From contig ML677373.1 of the NCBI GenBank assembly GCA_007922305.1, positions 13,548,456-13,612,455 on the forward strand: 64,000 bases of DNA, read 5' to 3'. Below, one piece after another: positions 26,801 to 41,800 of the stretch. Below the pieces are notes generated by a model. It saw nothing but the letters and a program-made list of their open reading frames with translations, searched no databases and had not been told where the DNA came from. How positions within the stretch are numbered: the first letter of the stretch is position 1; each line of letters opens with the position of its first letter. This stretch comes from Dermatemys mawii (lineage: Eukaryota > Chordata > Testudines > Dermatemydidae). Made by a program: the position numbers and the translations under genes.

Positions 26801-29800
26801 GAGGAAGGTGAAGAGAAGCTGTATCGGGAAGACCACCACAGCTACGACCGTCCCCACAGCAATGCTCTCTGCCGTCACTGAAGCCTGGCTCCCCAGGGGA
26901 ACACTACGGGAGAGAAACAAAGCCGGAAGACAACGTGGTGACTCAGAGCCCTGTGTTAATAGGGAGTGGTTCCAGGACACTGGGACAGTCATACTGGCTA
27001 GGGGCACACATTATGCACAGGCCCTTCTGGGAGCAGAGTCATCCCACGAAGCCTGAGGATCTATGGAGAAAGGTTAAAAAAACTGGGCTTGCTTAGTCGT
27101 GAGAAAAGAAGACTGAGGGGACCTGATAATCTTCAAGTATGTGAAGGGCTGTTCTAAAGAGAACAGTGATCAACTGCTCTCCATATCCATGAAGGTAGAA
27201 GTAGTAATGGGCTTAATCTGCAGCAAGGGAGGCTTAGGTTAGATATTAGAAAACAGCTTTCAAATTCTGAGTAGTTACTTTCTGGAATAAGGTTCCAAGG
27301 GAGGTTGGGGAATCCCTATCACTGGAGATTGTCCAACCCGTTCTTAACAAACACCTGACAGGGATGGTCTGGGTTTACTTGGTCCTGCCTTAGCGCAGGG
27401 GGCTGGATTAGATGATCTTTCGAGATCCCTTCCAGCCCTACAGTTCCATGAGTCTAAAGCATCAGATATTTCCTCAGCATCTGTATCACCATTCAAGCTG
27501 GGATTTTCAAAGGAGCTTAAGGGAGTTAAGACATCCAAATCTCATTGTGATCCAGTGGTATTTAGGTGCCTAACTCCCTTGAACTCATTTGAAAATCCCA
27601 GCCCCAGTGGCCTTCCCCTTCCCTCACTCACTACTTTCCATCCCTCCCTCCCTCCGTCTCTTTCTCTGTCTTCTTGCACAAAACCCTCCTGTCAGAGACC
27701 GAGAATCAGTGGGACCCACCTGTAGCCCTCAACTCCGATGGCTCCATACCAGAGCACACACATGGCCAGGAAGAGGTACACAGCAAGCACGCAGCAGGTA
27801 ATCCTCTGCACCCGGGTGAAGCGGCTGTGGGGAGACCGGCCCCAGACGGAGAGCCACATGTGCCAATCAGAAAAGCCAAGACGCAGCTGGGCAGGGAAAA
27901 CCCGAGAGAAGCATCTCAGCTCCTGTGGGCCTGGAAGCAGCATAATGCAAATGATCAGCATTCCCTTCTCTATCCCCACTCTCCTTTCCCTCCTCTGGGC
28001 ATTTCTCTCTAGCTGTCACCTCTGCCATCACCAACACCTTCCTTCTCACTGGATCACCACCATGAGTTCTTTCCCCATGGTCTTCTCCGGTGTCTCCATC
28101 ACCACCATCACTTAGAGAACTCCTCCCAGTGAGTCTGGGCACCGATGACATTCACGCTGTCACAGATACTTTCACTCCCTCCCCACTGCCACCCTTCCTC
28201 ACATCCGTCTCCATTGTCCACTCAGACAACATTCAGCGTGTGGCCTGGTGGACAGGGCTTGGGATTGGGAGTCAGGAGATTCCCTGATGACCTGCTGTGC
28301 TGCACAAATCATTTCCCTTCCATGTGCCTCCAATTCCTCTCCCACCCTGGGTCTTCCTCGTCTATTTACATCATGAGATCTTTAGGCCGGGGACTGTTGC
28401 GTACTACATATTTGTGCAGCACCAAGCCCAGTGACTCTTGACCTCGGTCAGGGCCCCCTGGTGCTACTGGGACGCTTTGGATTGCCACTAGAACATAGCC
28501 TCAGAGGGCAACACTCACATGCAGCCAAAACTTCCTTTTCAACCAGTCCTTCGTTCTTCTCGTTTTCCACCGACAGCCAGTCGTCCACCAGGAAGAAATA
28601 CATATGGTCTGTCTGTCTGTCCCAGACAATGACGTGCTGCAGGTACCAGGAAGGGTCCAGCCCTGGGGACACAGAGGAGGAGAGAATGAGGTACCTGCAT
28701 TTCTAATGACTGCCTTCCCAGGACAGTTACTCATGAATTTGCATTCTGGCTGCTCACTTCTTTGCTCTGTCGTCCTCCGATGGAGGGAGATGGAGAGGAG
28801 AACTCTAGCCTCCATCCCATTCTCACCTGCGACAGGAGTCCATGGCCATCATGTTATAGTATGTGCTTTGCAAAGTGCTCTAACACAGGAGTAAGGAGCA
28901 GATTCGTTCTCAGGATGGATGGATGTAGGCTAACCTGCTCTGTGTGAGCTACTGAGTTCCTCTTGGTCGGAAGTACTTGGAAACTTAGTCTGTGAGTTCT
29001 CTGGAGCAGCAACTGCATCTCACCCAATATGCATGGGACAGCAGCTAATGCACGGTGGATGCTACTATCATGCAAATACAGAATGACAGTAACACTACAT
29101 GGATACGTTGTTGTAATTAACTTTCTAGCTTGCAACTGTCTTTTATTGGGACTCAGCCGAAGCTGTCTCCGTAGAACTGCTAATGAGGGATGGGCTGGCT
29201 TATAAATTAGTAAACCCACCGCTGCCTTTGATCTCTCACCCTTTTGTGTGTGTCATTAAAGTGAAGCGTTCTGCTCTGAAATGTAAGTGTGTACCAGACG
29301 AATCCTTATTACGCACATTGTGCAGGCCACAGCCAGGGAAGAGAAAGCGTGAGGAAGTTAAACACAAAAATGTGTCCTGATGCTATGGGTTGGCTCCAAG
29401 GCACCAAATCAGGGCTACTCAAAGCTACAGCAAATCACGGTTCACAATACCCCATGTCTACCCATGGCTTGCAAAGAACAGGGGGTGCCTCTTTATACCA
29501 GATGTGCTGTTAAATTATGGGTGCGATGAGACAAATTAAGGATGGGATTTCAGCTTTAACTCTGAATTTGCTGGCTTCCGCTTAAAGAAAACTTGACTGG
29601 GTCAGCCCCACAGCTGGTGGAAATCAACACAGTGCCCCTGAAGTCAACAGAACGACACTAATTGACACTAGCTGAGGATCTGGCCCCTTATAATTGGGGT
29701 GGCCAAGATTTTTAGACACCCAATTGATTTTCGGCACCCAATTGGAGACGCCTTAAGGGGGCCTCTGTTTCTGAAGGCAGGTGCTCTGCGCTTCCAAACA

Positions 29801-32800
29801 TCAGGGTCATTTAAGGGCACCCCAAATCTCTAGCCACTTAGGAAAATTCGCACTCTGGGACATAAACGCTAGTCTGTAAATTACCAGAGTTAATCACTAC
29901 TAATGAAACACTAACGATCCGTAAAGAGTCTATGTGCCCCATTCATCCCAGAACACAGCAGCTTCTGACCAGGAGCAGCGCAGAGTCCATGGCCGGGGTG
30001 TACGCTGCACCTGAAGTCCTACGCCAGCCCATCTCACCAGTGCAGTGAGTGTGTCACACCTGTGTGCTGGAGCTGTGATGCAGCGGAAGCACATGAAGCA
30101 GCTTGACACCCAACCATCTAGATTTTCCAACGCAGCCCCTGCGCCGTGTGCCGTACCAGTGTTGTCATGCCAGACGCGGATCTTCCAGATCTCTCCCAGG
30201 TTTGCATCAGTCTCCACCTGGAAAATATCCTGGCTGTTTCTCTGGAAGGCCCAACCCTTGTCCAGGTGGCGTGAGCCACTTTTGTTCAGCCCATATAAGC
30301 TGATCCCTACGTGCGCAGTGGTACCTAGAAGAGACAGGTAACGTGATAACAGATGTTGTGTCTATTGTCCCCATCAGAATTCATCAGCCTTGGCCCCCCA
30401 CAACCCAACTCGGCTGCCAATGGCTGAAACAACAGATATTTCGGCCTTTAAGTGCACACAATTGGATGCCGCCAGAAGGGGTGGGAGAGGGGCATTGGTC
30501 TAGCTGCCCGAAAGCGGAACAACCTCGAACAGGCACTGGGGAAATGTATCATTTCCAAATTCATTCTACCCCAGGCATCCCCTTTCCTTTCTATCCCCTT
30601 ACAGGCACCATACACAGTTCTACCAATGAACCTCACTCTGGCTCCGGTAATTGCCCATCACTACCGGGGCGAGGGAGGAATTCATGCTGCAGGTCCATTC
30701 CATTCTGGGCTTTTCATGCACACAGGTCCATTGAGGGACTGATGCCACTGGGCTGGAACAATGGAGCATGCAGAGCAACCTCTGCTCTCCAGAAGTTTTC
30801 TAGGTCAGGGCCTCCTATCTCAGGAGTTCACATAGCTCCTCCCAACCCCCTGCAACCTGGCCCTTGATGGGAGGGGAATGGGCTGCCGGCTTTCGCCCGC
30901 CACTCTACCTGATCCTCTTTTCCAGCCAGTCTTCACCATTACCCAGTACTTGTACCGTCCAGCCTGGCCGCAGCGAGGGACGATGCCCACCCGGGTGATG
31001 TCAATGTCGTCCAGCTTGTGTGCAATCAGCACCATCCCCAGGTAGATGGTGAAGAGCACGCAGCAGGTAATCACCACCAGCGGAGCTTGCCTGGCGCGCT
31101 GGCTCTAAAATCCCAACACAGGCAAGGGTAGAAACAGGCTCCATAGGGTGCTACCCACCCAGCCACCCGTGGAGATGCAAGAGGCAAGAAGCATCAGTGC
31201 CACCCTCATTGTCATTACAGCAATTCCAATGTGCCCATCACCCTGGTATCTAGGCCCCTGAACTTCTTCAGATCAATTAATGAATGGAGCTGCTGCGGAT
31301 CTTGCAGACTGAAGGCCGCCCCTGTTAGAGGGAGATCTGGTGTGTTGGGAGCACTAAAAGAAAAACAACCCTGAAGGACCATGAGGGAATATTTCCTCCA
31401 AGCTCCTACCTTCGACCCCGAGAGAGCAGCTTGTTTTATTTGGGACAGTGGGGAACTCTGACCCTAAACCACTACCCCAGAGCAGGAGTGGCTATCCAAA
31501 CAGACCTGGTAATGCCCATCTCTGCAGGGGACGTGATCAAATAGGAGATTAGTTATTCTTCAGCAGACCAAACTGACTTTAAACCTGAGCCTGGTGGCAA
31601 CAGAATCAGTCTATCTTCAGTCACAGGGTGCGAACTTGGCAGACCAGGCCAATATAAAGCTGCTGATCCTTGAGCAAGGGGGTCTTGCTTTCCCTTCATC
31701 ATCTCCCCCTCCCTCTCTTTGGGGAGGAAATTTACTGGGGACCAGGAGGAGGGATGTCACAGCCTAAGAGCTATTATGCACCATTTAAGTCTCCACGAAG
31801 CCTTCAAATCAGGGCATACATGGGCTCAGGTAAGTACCCAGATCGGCGGGTAGTGTTCGATGTATCGGGGATCCATTTATCATGTCTCGTCTAGATGTGA
31901 TAAATCGATCCCCGAAAGCACTCCCCGTCGACTCGGAACTCCAGCTCCACCAGAGGAGTAAGCAGAGTCAGCAGGGGAGCCGCCGTGGTTGACTCGCCGC
32001 CATGAGGATGGCCAGGTAAGTCAAACTAGGATATTTCGACTTCAGCTACATGAATAGCGCAGCTGAAGTTGTGTATCTTAGTTCGACCCCCGCCACCAGC
32101 ATAGCCCAAGCCTCAGGCTCCATTGATCATGGAGTGCGCAGCATGGAGACCAGGCTTCCTGCTTCTCCAGCCCGACTCCTACCACTGGTGCTTCACACAG
32201 GGAGCTCCCACTGCCTTCGACAGGCGTTCTGCCTGCAGAGGGTCTCAGGCTGCTGCTAATGCACTCACTGGTTCCTGTATGCATGTTACATGCTCCCCAT
32301 CCTAGCCACAGAGGATAGGAGCTGTGACAGCCCCAGCCTGGCTCAGCAGGTCCCTGGGTGTTGGCCAAGATGCCAGCTGTCTCAGTGACACTGATAGGGA
32401 CAGTAACCAACCACCTCCTCCTCACATGCCCAGGCCCAGCTTACCGGGGGCAGGAAGAGGATGCTGTGAGGTGGCACAAAGAGACTGGCTCCGAAGACGG
32501 TGAGATGTTCTGTCAGGCACACAATCTCCTTCCGGCTGGTGGCGGCCGTCGGCCTCAGGCCCTCTGTGCTCCACTGCATGCTGGGGAAGTGGAAGTACTG
32601 GCAGAGGCTGGCAAAGACCGTGACCGCGGCGCTGACGGGCGCCTGGGAGAAGCAGTTGGTGATGTTGACGTGATAGTCTCGGAGCGTCCCGTTGAAGCTG
32701 TGGCTGGGAGGGTGAGGGGACAACACAGGGGTGAGCTTACGGTTCAGTAGCACCACTCAACAGGCTTCACACACCACTGAAGTGCAGCCCCTGCTGGGGT

Positions 32801-35800
32801 GGGATGCAGTTGCTGTTCAGCATGACACATGCAGTTTAGGACAGGAAGTGAAGGGCAGCATATCTAATGCAATCTGCAGGAGGAACGTGGCACAATGTAG
32901 ATCCCCAGGGCAGGGTTCAGCCAGGATGTTGGGCTATGGTCAGGCAAGTCTCACAAGCAGGGCTGGCCCCAGCCATACTCCACCTGTAGGTCTGCATGGA
33001 GTTCCATACCGGCCCCATGCTATGATCACACTTTCCCTGCCTGCTGTGCCTATGAGCTCCCCAACCAACTGGCCTGGCTAGTAAACATTAACACAGGGAT
33101 CCAACCTTCTAACTCCCATCCTGACCTCCAAACCCCATGCAAAAAGCCCCCGATCCAAACCCTCGCTGCCAGGCTCCCAACGGCCGCACTCTGATCTCCT
33201 CCAAGCTCTGCTGATGTCTCCCTACAGCTATGCCAGGCACCCTGATTGGCCACCACCGCACCCCAAATGTACCACACTGGGGCAGCTGCCATCCCCCCAA
33301 CCCCCCATCTTTGCAGAGGGCCCCTTAAACCCCGTCCTTAAGCTCCACAAAACCCAGTGAAAAAGGAGTGCACCGTGCAACCAAGCAAAGTAACATCACA
33401 GCTGTGTGCACTTAGGACGTTGCCCTATAGTGGTTAAGAGCTACGGATCTTCCCTTAGCTCCCACAGGGCAACCTGCAATGGTTTGAGCATTGGCCTGCT
33501 AAACCCAGGGTTGTGAGTTCAATCCTTGAGGGGGCCATTTATGCATCTGAGGCAGAAATCTGTCAGGGACAGTGGGATTGGTCTTGCTTTGAGCAGGGGG
33601 TTAGACTAGATGACCTCCTGAGGTCCCTTCTAACCCTGATATTCTATGATTTTAATCCTTCCCGGACAGGAAAGCTCTCCAATGAAGCCGGGTCTTTTCG
33701 CACAGGGAATGGATTCTCTTTGCTGCCCTGGACTGGGTCACTGCACCCCCTATTCTCATCCCCTTGAGAAGGCAAGTTCTGATGGGTGTGTTGGGGAGAC
33801 CCGCTGCAGGAGTCAGCTGTTTCTCATTGACATTGATTAGTCCCCCTCCTACCTGATAAGGCAGTGGAGCCCTCAAACCCCAGGGAGCAATGATGCAGGA
33901 AGGAACCTGCAAGTCCCAGCACAGCAGGTGAATGGATACTCACGGAGATGAGAGCAAGATGGTGACCTCCCTGCTGCTGCCCCCTAGCAGGCTGTCAAAG
34001 ATGATTTCTTCCTTCCAGGTGTAGTGGAACTCATTGGGAACCGGGGAGTAGTGTCCATAAAAAAGGATTGAGGGCTCTATCTCCTGGCGAGGGTCAAAAC
34101 CTGGAAGGAGAGGAACAGTCACTCCCTGGGGGTTTGCAACATTCAACCAGGACTGGCTCTTGTTTACCTAGGCACGGGGAACCTGTGCTTCGGAGGGGCA
34201 CCTGATCTGGAAGGGCCACTTCCTTCACCTGGAGGAGAATCTTGGAATTGTGAAGCGGAGAAAGCAGTGAACTGAGCTGACTGCGAGTCACCAAACCCAC
34301 GTCACTTGTAGACTCCATCTGCACCCCAGCATGAATAGGTGCGCCACTGCCCTCTGCTGATGGAATCAGGCTTGTTCCAGGGTTTGTGGCTACACCGCCC
34401 CCTAGTGGCAGGCTTACAAACAGGCTCTCCGAGTCCTACAGGGCAGCTTGTGGAGAGACTCTGGCTATTGTCCCTCCCTGTTGTCCCTCATGCCGTAGCT
34501 GAGGGTCATGGTGCCTCTATGCAAGAAGGAGAGGGAACCCCAGTGTTAATCCACATCAAACTGTCCCCCCTAAGCTGGGCAAGATTCTGCCCATCTCAGA
34601 TCACGACCAGCCGTGTCTCCTGCTAACGACTCACCCTCCTGCACGGTGATGCCAATGTGGATGTGCACCCCCTCGGCATGGCTCGCTGCCGAGGCCCTCA
34701 CTGTGAAATTGACTGACTCCCCAGGAGGGAGGAGGAGGAGCATGGGAGGGGAGCTCCGCTGCTCCCGCTGCCCCGTCGGCAGCCGCAGCCCGATAGCCCT
34801 GTCCCCAGACAGGTTAGAGACGGGGATGGGCACCCCCCCGGGAGTGGTGAATTCCAGCAGCGCCAGGCGGGTGGCGATGGAGGAGTTGGCGCAGTAGTTG
34901 AATGGGAAGGGGTTGACGGAGATGTCCATGAGGACCTGCACCACCTCCTGGCTCCCCGCCAGCTGCCCGGCCACCACGCTGGGCACGGAGAAGAGACACC
35001 GCTCAGAGGGCGCTTGGCACAGCAGGTTGGGGGAGTCGGCCCTCTTGCCCTGCGTGCGGATCTCCGAGACAGACAGCGACAGGGTCTCCTCATTCAGGAC
35101 CCGGGACCTCATCAGGGATTTCATCAGGGCTCGGGTGAGGTTGAAGGCGGTCAAGGCCGTGCTGAGACCAGGGGCCCCAGAGAGAGGCGGGTGGGGGGCC
35201 GTGTCCAGTGCTGATAACGTGCTCCCTGGGAAAGATTTCACAGCCCTGGTTAGACTCCTGCTGCTTCCCCCGTTCCTCCCACGGCCCTACTTGTCCGCAC
35301 AGCTCCCTTCATTAGGGTAACAGCCCCACTCGGAACACAACGCCCCCTAGTGTCAGACTTCACCTCAGGCCAGGCCAGGCTGCTGAGAATGACGGGCCGG
35401 GAAGCAGAAGGCTGCTGTGTCCTCAAGGCCACATCCGCAGCACCCAAAATCACCGAGCTGGACTGTGGCACTTAGAGCTGGGCTACTACTGGCTGCCGAG
35501 TCAGAGAGCTGCCCAAGACACAGGGGGAGTTGCTGGCAACAGGGCAGAGTCATCGACTGCAGCTCCCAGGGCTACAGCCCTGCTGCCTCCCACGCTCCAG
35601 TCCCGCCCAATCACACTGAGGTGGCTCGCTGCTTACCCAGAATCCCCAGGATGCTGTTGCCAGCGGACGTGGGCGTCTCGTGACCCTCCTCTGTCTCCGA
35701 ACTGATGACTTCGATCATCCTCTGGGCTGCTGCCAGGATCCTGGCCTGGCTCTCAGGGCTGAGCTCTCCTGGGAATGCCTGAGGATGGGAAAGGGGGGCC

Positions 35801-38800
35801 CCTTGGTCACCCTCCAGCAGATCTGTCCGACCTGCCTCAGCCTTCCCCACCTCGCTCTCCCCCCATCATGGCCGCATCCCGCAGACTTTGCTCTCCCCTG
35901 ACTCCCACTCTCTGTCACCGCCATGGCCAGCCGAGACCTGCCAACCTCCCCACTCCACTCCGCTCCTCCCTTCTTCCGCCTGATCCGCAGAGGCATTGAG
36001 AGCGCGCCCTCCCTGTCCCTATAACCGTACCCAGCCCGCTCTCCCTGCGCCAGGTGCCAGCAGGACATGCCCTGTCCACCAAGCCTCTCTCCAGCTCCCC
36101 ATCGATCCAGGCAGCAGGAGCCATCACCAAATACTCTCTTGTCCCTCTTCCCCTGCCCCCTGCTCTTTCACTCCAGGGGGCGGTGTTTGGGGGGCACGGG
36201 GATCCCAGATTCCCTCTCTGCCCATTCCCTAGGCAACTGTCCCAAAGGAGGCCCCACACCCCCAACAAAGAACCCCATAGCCAGGGGGCTTTGCGAGCAC
36301 AGGGCATGGGAGGACCAGGGGGTTATTCACAGCCATCCAAAGGGGCACGTTTTCAGTCTGGTGCATGGAAAATGGAGGCACACAGAGAGGAAAGGGAGAC
36401 TGATGAGAAGGGGCCTGTCTGGCGCCAAGGAGTGCCAGGCCAGGGGAAAAGAGGAAAGAGCCAGGTCCTACCACACACTGCTGCAGTGCTGAGCTCAGCT
36501 GGGCAACCTCCTTCACACTGGAGATATTGAGAGAGGCCAGGGCAGCAGTGACATTGCTGCGGATGGAGATCCGGTCCCTCACCTCCTCCTCATTGCCCTG
36601 GCTGCCCGGGTTCTGGTGAACACACACACACATACACACACGTGCTCGTGAGCGACGCACTTCTGCTGAGAGAAGAAGTGGGCGTGTGTACGCCCGGACA
36701 CGCACGTGTTTGTACGCACGTGCGAAGGTCAAATCCGTAGGTGCGGGTGTGCACTGGTCAGGGACAAAGGGGCTGCTGCTGGGGAGCCCTTACCTGATTC
36801 AGCACCGTGATGAGGGCCAGGGAGTAGGGGATCACCTCCTGGGGGTTGCCCTGCCGGACCACACCCCACAGTTCCGATTGGCTCTTGTTCTTCAGCCAGC
36901 TGGTGACAGTCGGAAAGCCCTCCGGGAGCACCGGCAGGGCAAGCGTCAGGGTCCTGGAAGGAAATCAAGTTATCCCAGCCAGTTCCAAGGGCTTCATTCC
37001 TCCCAGCAGCCGGGGTCAGTGGGAGCTTTGGACCCATCAGTGGAGACACCTTCGAATCCGAAACATAGCCCACAGACGCTATAGGCTGCCCCCCTGATCT
37101 TTCAGCTTTTGGGACGCACACGCGTGCCAAACGCCAGCCAGGCTCCCCTCCTCGTGCACCTTGTGCACGCCCGCCCTGGATCTGCCCACGCTCACCGATT
37201 CAGGGCCAGGGTCTTCGCCCCCTGCGAGTCCTCCAGCTCTACCAGGACGTTGAGAGCGGCGTGGCCGCCGCCTGTGGCCGCAGGGAGGAAGGTGCCGAAG
37301 GAAGATTTGATCCCTCGGTAGAGGCAGAAACGCTGGCAGGGCCTGTCGTCGGGGGAACACCGTTCGGCAATCAGGGTGTAAATCAGCTGCCCTGGGCTGC
37401 TGTCTTCATCCACCCAGCCTGAGAGAGCGGGGAAGGGAGACATGGACGGAGGAAGAGCGAGTGTGACTTAGCGGGGAGCCCACCCAGTCGCTGTCAGGCC
37501 ACGGCTGCACGCGCGACCTGCCAAATGGCCTGGCCTGCAGCCCAACTGATTCCTCCAGCCTCTCAGCCTCAGGCCTCCCCGGTGTTCACAGTGCTGCATC
37601 TGGCTCTGCAGCTATTGCTACATATAGTGCAATACGGAGCACCCAGAGCAGGTCAAAATCACCCAGCTTAAACGGGCGAGGGCAGAAGGCTGGCGGCCAG
37701 CCCCAGAGACTGTTACCTCTCGAGGCCCGGAGAGTCTATTGTTGCCCTTTTAAACTAGACTTGTATGCACAGAGCCCACATCCTCACCTTGCCATAGCCA
37801 CAGAGTTAGCCAGGCGAGGAGCCTCACCAGCACGTCCATTCACTCCCATCCTGGGGGGGGTGTTTTCATACCGGGGAGGGGGAACGTGGATTGAATATCC
37901 TCTTGCCCTCCCATGTACATTGCACTGGGCTGGGAGCTTCTCCCTTTTCGATGGCACCGTGTGCTCTTTGGGGTCCAAATGACCAACTTCTGCCCGGTAC
38001 GTGTGTGAGGGGCAGCTGCCCAAAGGATGCCCTGGCAGAGTTACCTGTGCACTGGTATGAGACCAGGGTTTCCAGGAGGTAGAGGTTGTGTTCAGGTGTC
38101 AGGGTGCAGACCCCTCCCTGAGGCGGGTGGTTGGGGGTCAGAGTGATGCTGGATCCCCCCTGCAGCTCCCCTCCAGGCTGGGAGGCTGACAGCGTGAACG
38201 AGTAATTCACCCCATCCCGCAAGACCCCTTGTCTGATCACCAGGTCCCGGTTCGAGTCCCCCGTGGAGGTGGTCACATGGTCCAAGGTCAAAGGTTGTCC
38301 GTCTGAACTCTGAGCCGTCCACTTGTACTGCCAGGGTCAAAGAGAGGGAGGTGGGTGAGAGAGCAGCCCAACAGGGGTGCCCAGAGAATCAGACTGGCCC
38401 TGCTGTAGTGCCTGACATCCAAGCCTTTCACAGAGCTGACAAATCCCAGTGCACGGAGCCTCACAGCACCCCACTGGCACAGTTAAGCAACATTATCCCT
38501 AAAATTACAGAGGAGGGAACTGAGGCACAGAGAGGTTAAGTGACTTGACCAAGGTCACCCAGAGAGCCAGGACTAGAACCCAGCAGTCCTGCCTTCCAGT
38601 CTCCTGCTCTAGTCACTCAACCCATTCCTTTCATTGTAAGATTTACCCTCTCTGAGTCATCTCCTGGCACCCCTTCCCTAGTAACACCCCCGTTCCTCAT
38701 GGGGCGGGGCCCCTAGAGTACAGTCAGAGTCCACGTTCCCTCAAGCTCCCCCAATCAGCTGAAGTCCCACCCTCAGGACCCCAGTGTCAGAGGGTGTGGG

Positions 38801-41800
38801 GGAGTCCGGTTCCCGCACCCCAACTTCCTGGGATTCACAGTGACTCTCCACCAGCCAGTAGATTAGAAGGTTTATTTGAGATGACAGGAACATAATCCAA
38901 CTCAGAGCTTGTCAGTATAAACAGGGCCCCTTAGTTAGGCCCTTCTGGGGGGCAGGGAGATAAGACCCCGAATCCGGGCTCCCTCCTCTTCCCTAGCCAG
39001 CTTCTAACCCGCTCCACCGAAACTGCTCCCTCTCCCCCTTCCCTTCTCCTCCCCCCCCACCACTTCCCCAGCCTTTGTTCACATCCAGGCTCAGGCAGAA
39101 AGCCTTCCTGCCCCGACCCCAGGGCAGGGGTTCGGGTTACAGTTCAGGTACATTCCCTCCCGAGACCTCCTGTTCCCTGCTTGTTACACCTAGCTGGCTA
39201 GTCCAGTCAGTGCAGGGTCACTCATAAGTGTAAGTTCAAAGCAGTGCCATGGGCCTGTGGGCATTGGTGGGGGCGGAGGGAAGTGGGAGAGCAGCACTTG
39301 GAGCGTGGGGCTCTCTCCACTGGGGTGCGTGTTAAAGTCAAACCACCAAACCTCCTCCCACGGGGCAGGAACTGGGGGTGTGAGCTAAGTCCAAGTGGCT
39401 CCATTCTGGACTAGTCTCACCAGGGTCCTGTTGTCACAGCTCTGGCACTGTCCGGCCAGAGTGACGTGGACGCTCCGGCTGATTTCATAGCTCGACAGGG
39501 CACTGCAAGAACGGCACTCGATGGTCACGGGCAGGATCTGGCCGGGCTCGATCCAAACCTGCAGGTGGACGGCAGGATCAGATTCAAACCGCACAGGAAA
39601 CCAGCCCTCCCACAACGTACACCCCTGTGGAAATGGAGCAGTCCCAATGTAAGAGAGGGGACAAGCCCCGGGGACACAGGGGCTGAGTCCTTGGCAACAG
39701 TGGCACCTGAAGAGGGAGACACAAGGCCCATGCACTGGGGCTGGGGTCAGGTGCCAGGATGGCAGCACAACCCCACCGATTCTGCCTGGTCTCTGCCCAG
39801 CTCTGAAGGCCCATGGACCAGTTCAAACTGTAACCCCGTTCCCTGTGCTGCCCCAAGGCCTAGCGAGGGGTCATGGCCCACCCGTTCCTGCTGAGAAGAC
39901 AGCAGCTGTCTCCCTGTCTGGGCTGGCTCTGAGCCCAGTGAGGCTGAGGGTCTGGCCCCTCAGCCTCTTTCCCCAGACTGACCCCTCTCCTGGGGCTCCT
40001 CTCCCCGCTCGAAGCTCACCGTCTGGGCCACGGAGACCGGTTCCTTCCCCGGCTTCTTCACGGTGAGAACGAAGCGATAGCCGGTGCCTCTGCAGAGCGC
40101 AGTGTGGGGGACGGTGACGTGGGCGCCGCCCTGCAGGCGAGGTGGGGCACCCTGGGGCGAGGAAACATTCTGAGCAGGAGACACAACGAGCGAGAGCTGG
40201 TGAACTCACTCCTGGGCTCTCTGTCCCCATCCCACACCGGAGAGGGAGGATGGACCCTGGAGGACTGAGTGAGCAGTGGGGATGGGCATGGGATGAAGGA
40301 GGGGGGAGCTGCAAGGTGTGGGGTCTGGGGTTACACAGCATCCTCCTCCCCTAGACTCTGATCCAACCCCCTCTGCCCCTGGGCACTCAGAGCCCCAGCT
40401 CCTCCCACAGGCGAGCCAGGGGGAGTGCGGACAGGCTGGCTTCCCTTTGTTACCTCACAGCCCCAGTGATACTCCAGGGAGGGGTCTGCGTCCGTCCCCA
40501 CGTCAGGGTCGTACGACCCGCTGCCATCCAGAACCAGATCCACGTGGGCAGACCAGCTCCTCCACGACCCGCCTCGGATGACGGGCACCAGCTTGCTGGG
40601 GATGACGGTGATGAGGTGGAACAGCGTCCGGGCCAGAGGGGTGTGCTGGAGAGAGGCGGTGAAGCGCAAGCAGTGAGGGCCGATGTCCAGTGAGAGCTTG
40701 GGGAGCGTGAGTGATGGGGTGAGCAGGCCCATGTGCTGCAGGGGTACCTGGTCGGCCTCTGCCAGCTGCTCACAGCTGGGGCTGCTGAACACCTCCCAGA
40801 GATACAGGGCTTTGTAGGCCGTACAGCCCTTCAGGTCTACGTTGGCCTCGAAGTAGCTGGGGCGGGATCTGGGGACAGAGGAGGGCGGCTCCACCAGCCT
40901 CACCATGGGGCTGTCACACCCCAGTTCCCGCACGGTGACCGTCGTCTGCGCCAGGACAAAGCTGACCTCATTGTAGATCTTCACCTCCACCAAGAAATCC
41001 CCAGCACGGCCGTAACGGTGAAACACCCTCTTGTCCCCGCTACCGGCAAAAGTCTCCTCCGAGTCCCCGAACTTCCACTCGGAGCGGAGATCGCTGCCAC
41101 CCAGGACCGCCACGTCAAATGCCACCGTCTGATTCAGGAAAGCCCCAGTTCCATTGCTGGACAAGGTGGCTGCTTCTATGGGCACCTGCAGGGCCACGGT
41201 CACCGTCAGAGAAGCGGCACAGAATGGGTTACTGGCCTGTAGGTGGATGGTCAGGTTACCTGCTCCGGGTGGCACGTACCCAACCTGCTGGCCTGCTGCT
41301 TCATAGGCAGGGTGCCCAGGGAGGTAAAAGGTCCAGAAGAAGGTGACATTCTCCCCGGCTCGCACCTGGGCCAAGAGCGCCAGCTCCTTGTGGGACTCCA
41401 GGATGGCCGGGCAGCAACTGGGGATGTGCAGCCCCCGAACCTTCTCCAGCACCCGCACCACCACGGAGGCCAGCTGCACGCTGACACTGTTGGAGGCCGA
41501 TGCCAGCACCCGATGAGACCCCGCTGCCGGGAAAGAGAAGCGACGCGCTTCTCCGCGCACATCCAGGCTGAGCCCCAGAGAGGGGATAGCGAGAGCAAAG
41601 CTCACGTTGGTGCCGCTCTGGGTGCGCAGCGTGAAGACTACCTCATCGTCAGTGCACACGTCCTGCCTGTCCACTTCCACCGCCAGCCCGGCCACGGCGT
41701 CTTGGACGGCCACGGCATGCCGGACCGTGTCCTCGCTGACGTCGTTCCAGGCCCGGAGGTCCACCTGGTAGACTCCAGCAGCCCTGAATTCGCAGGAGAC

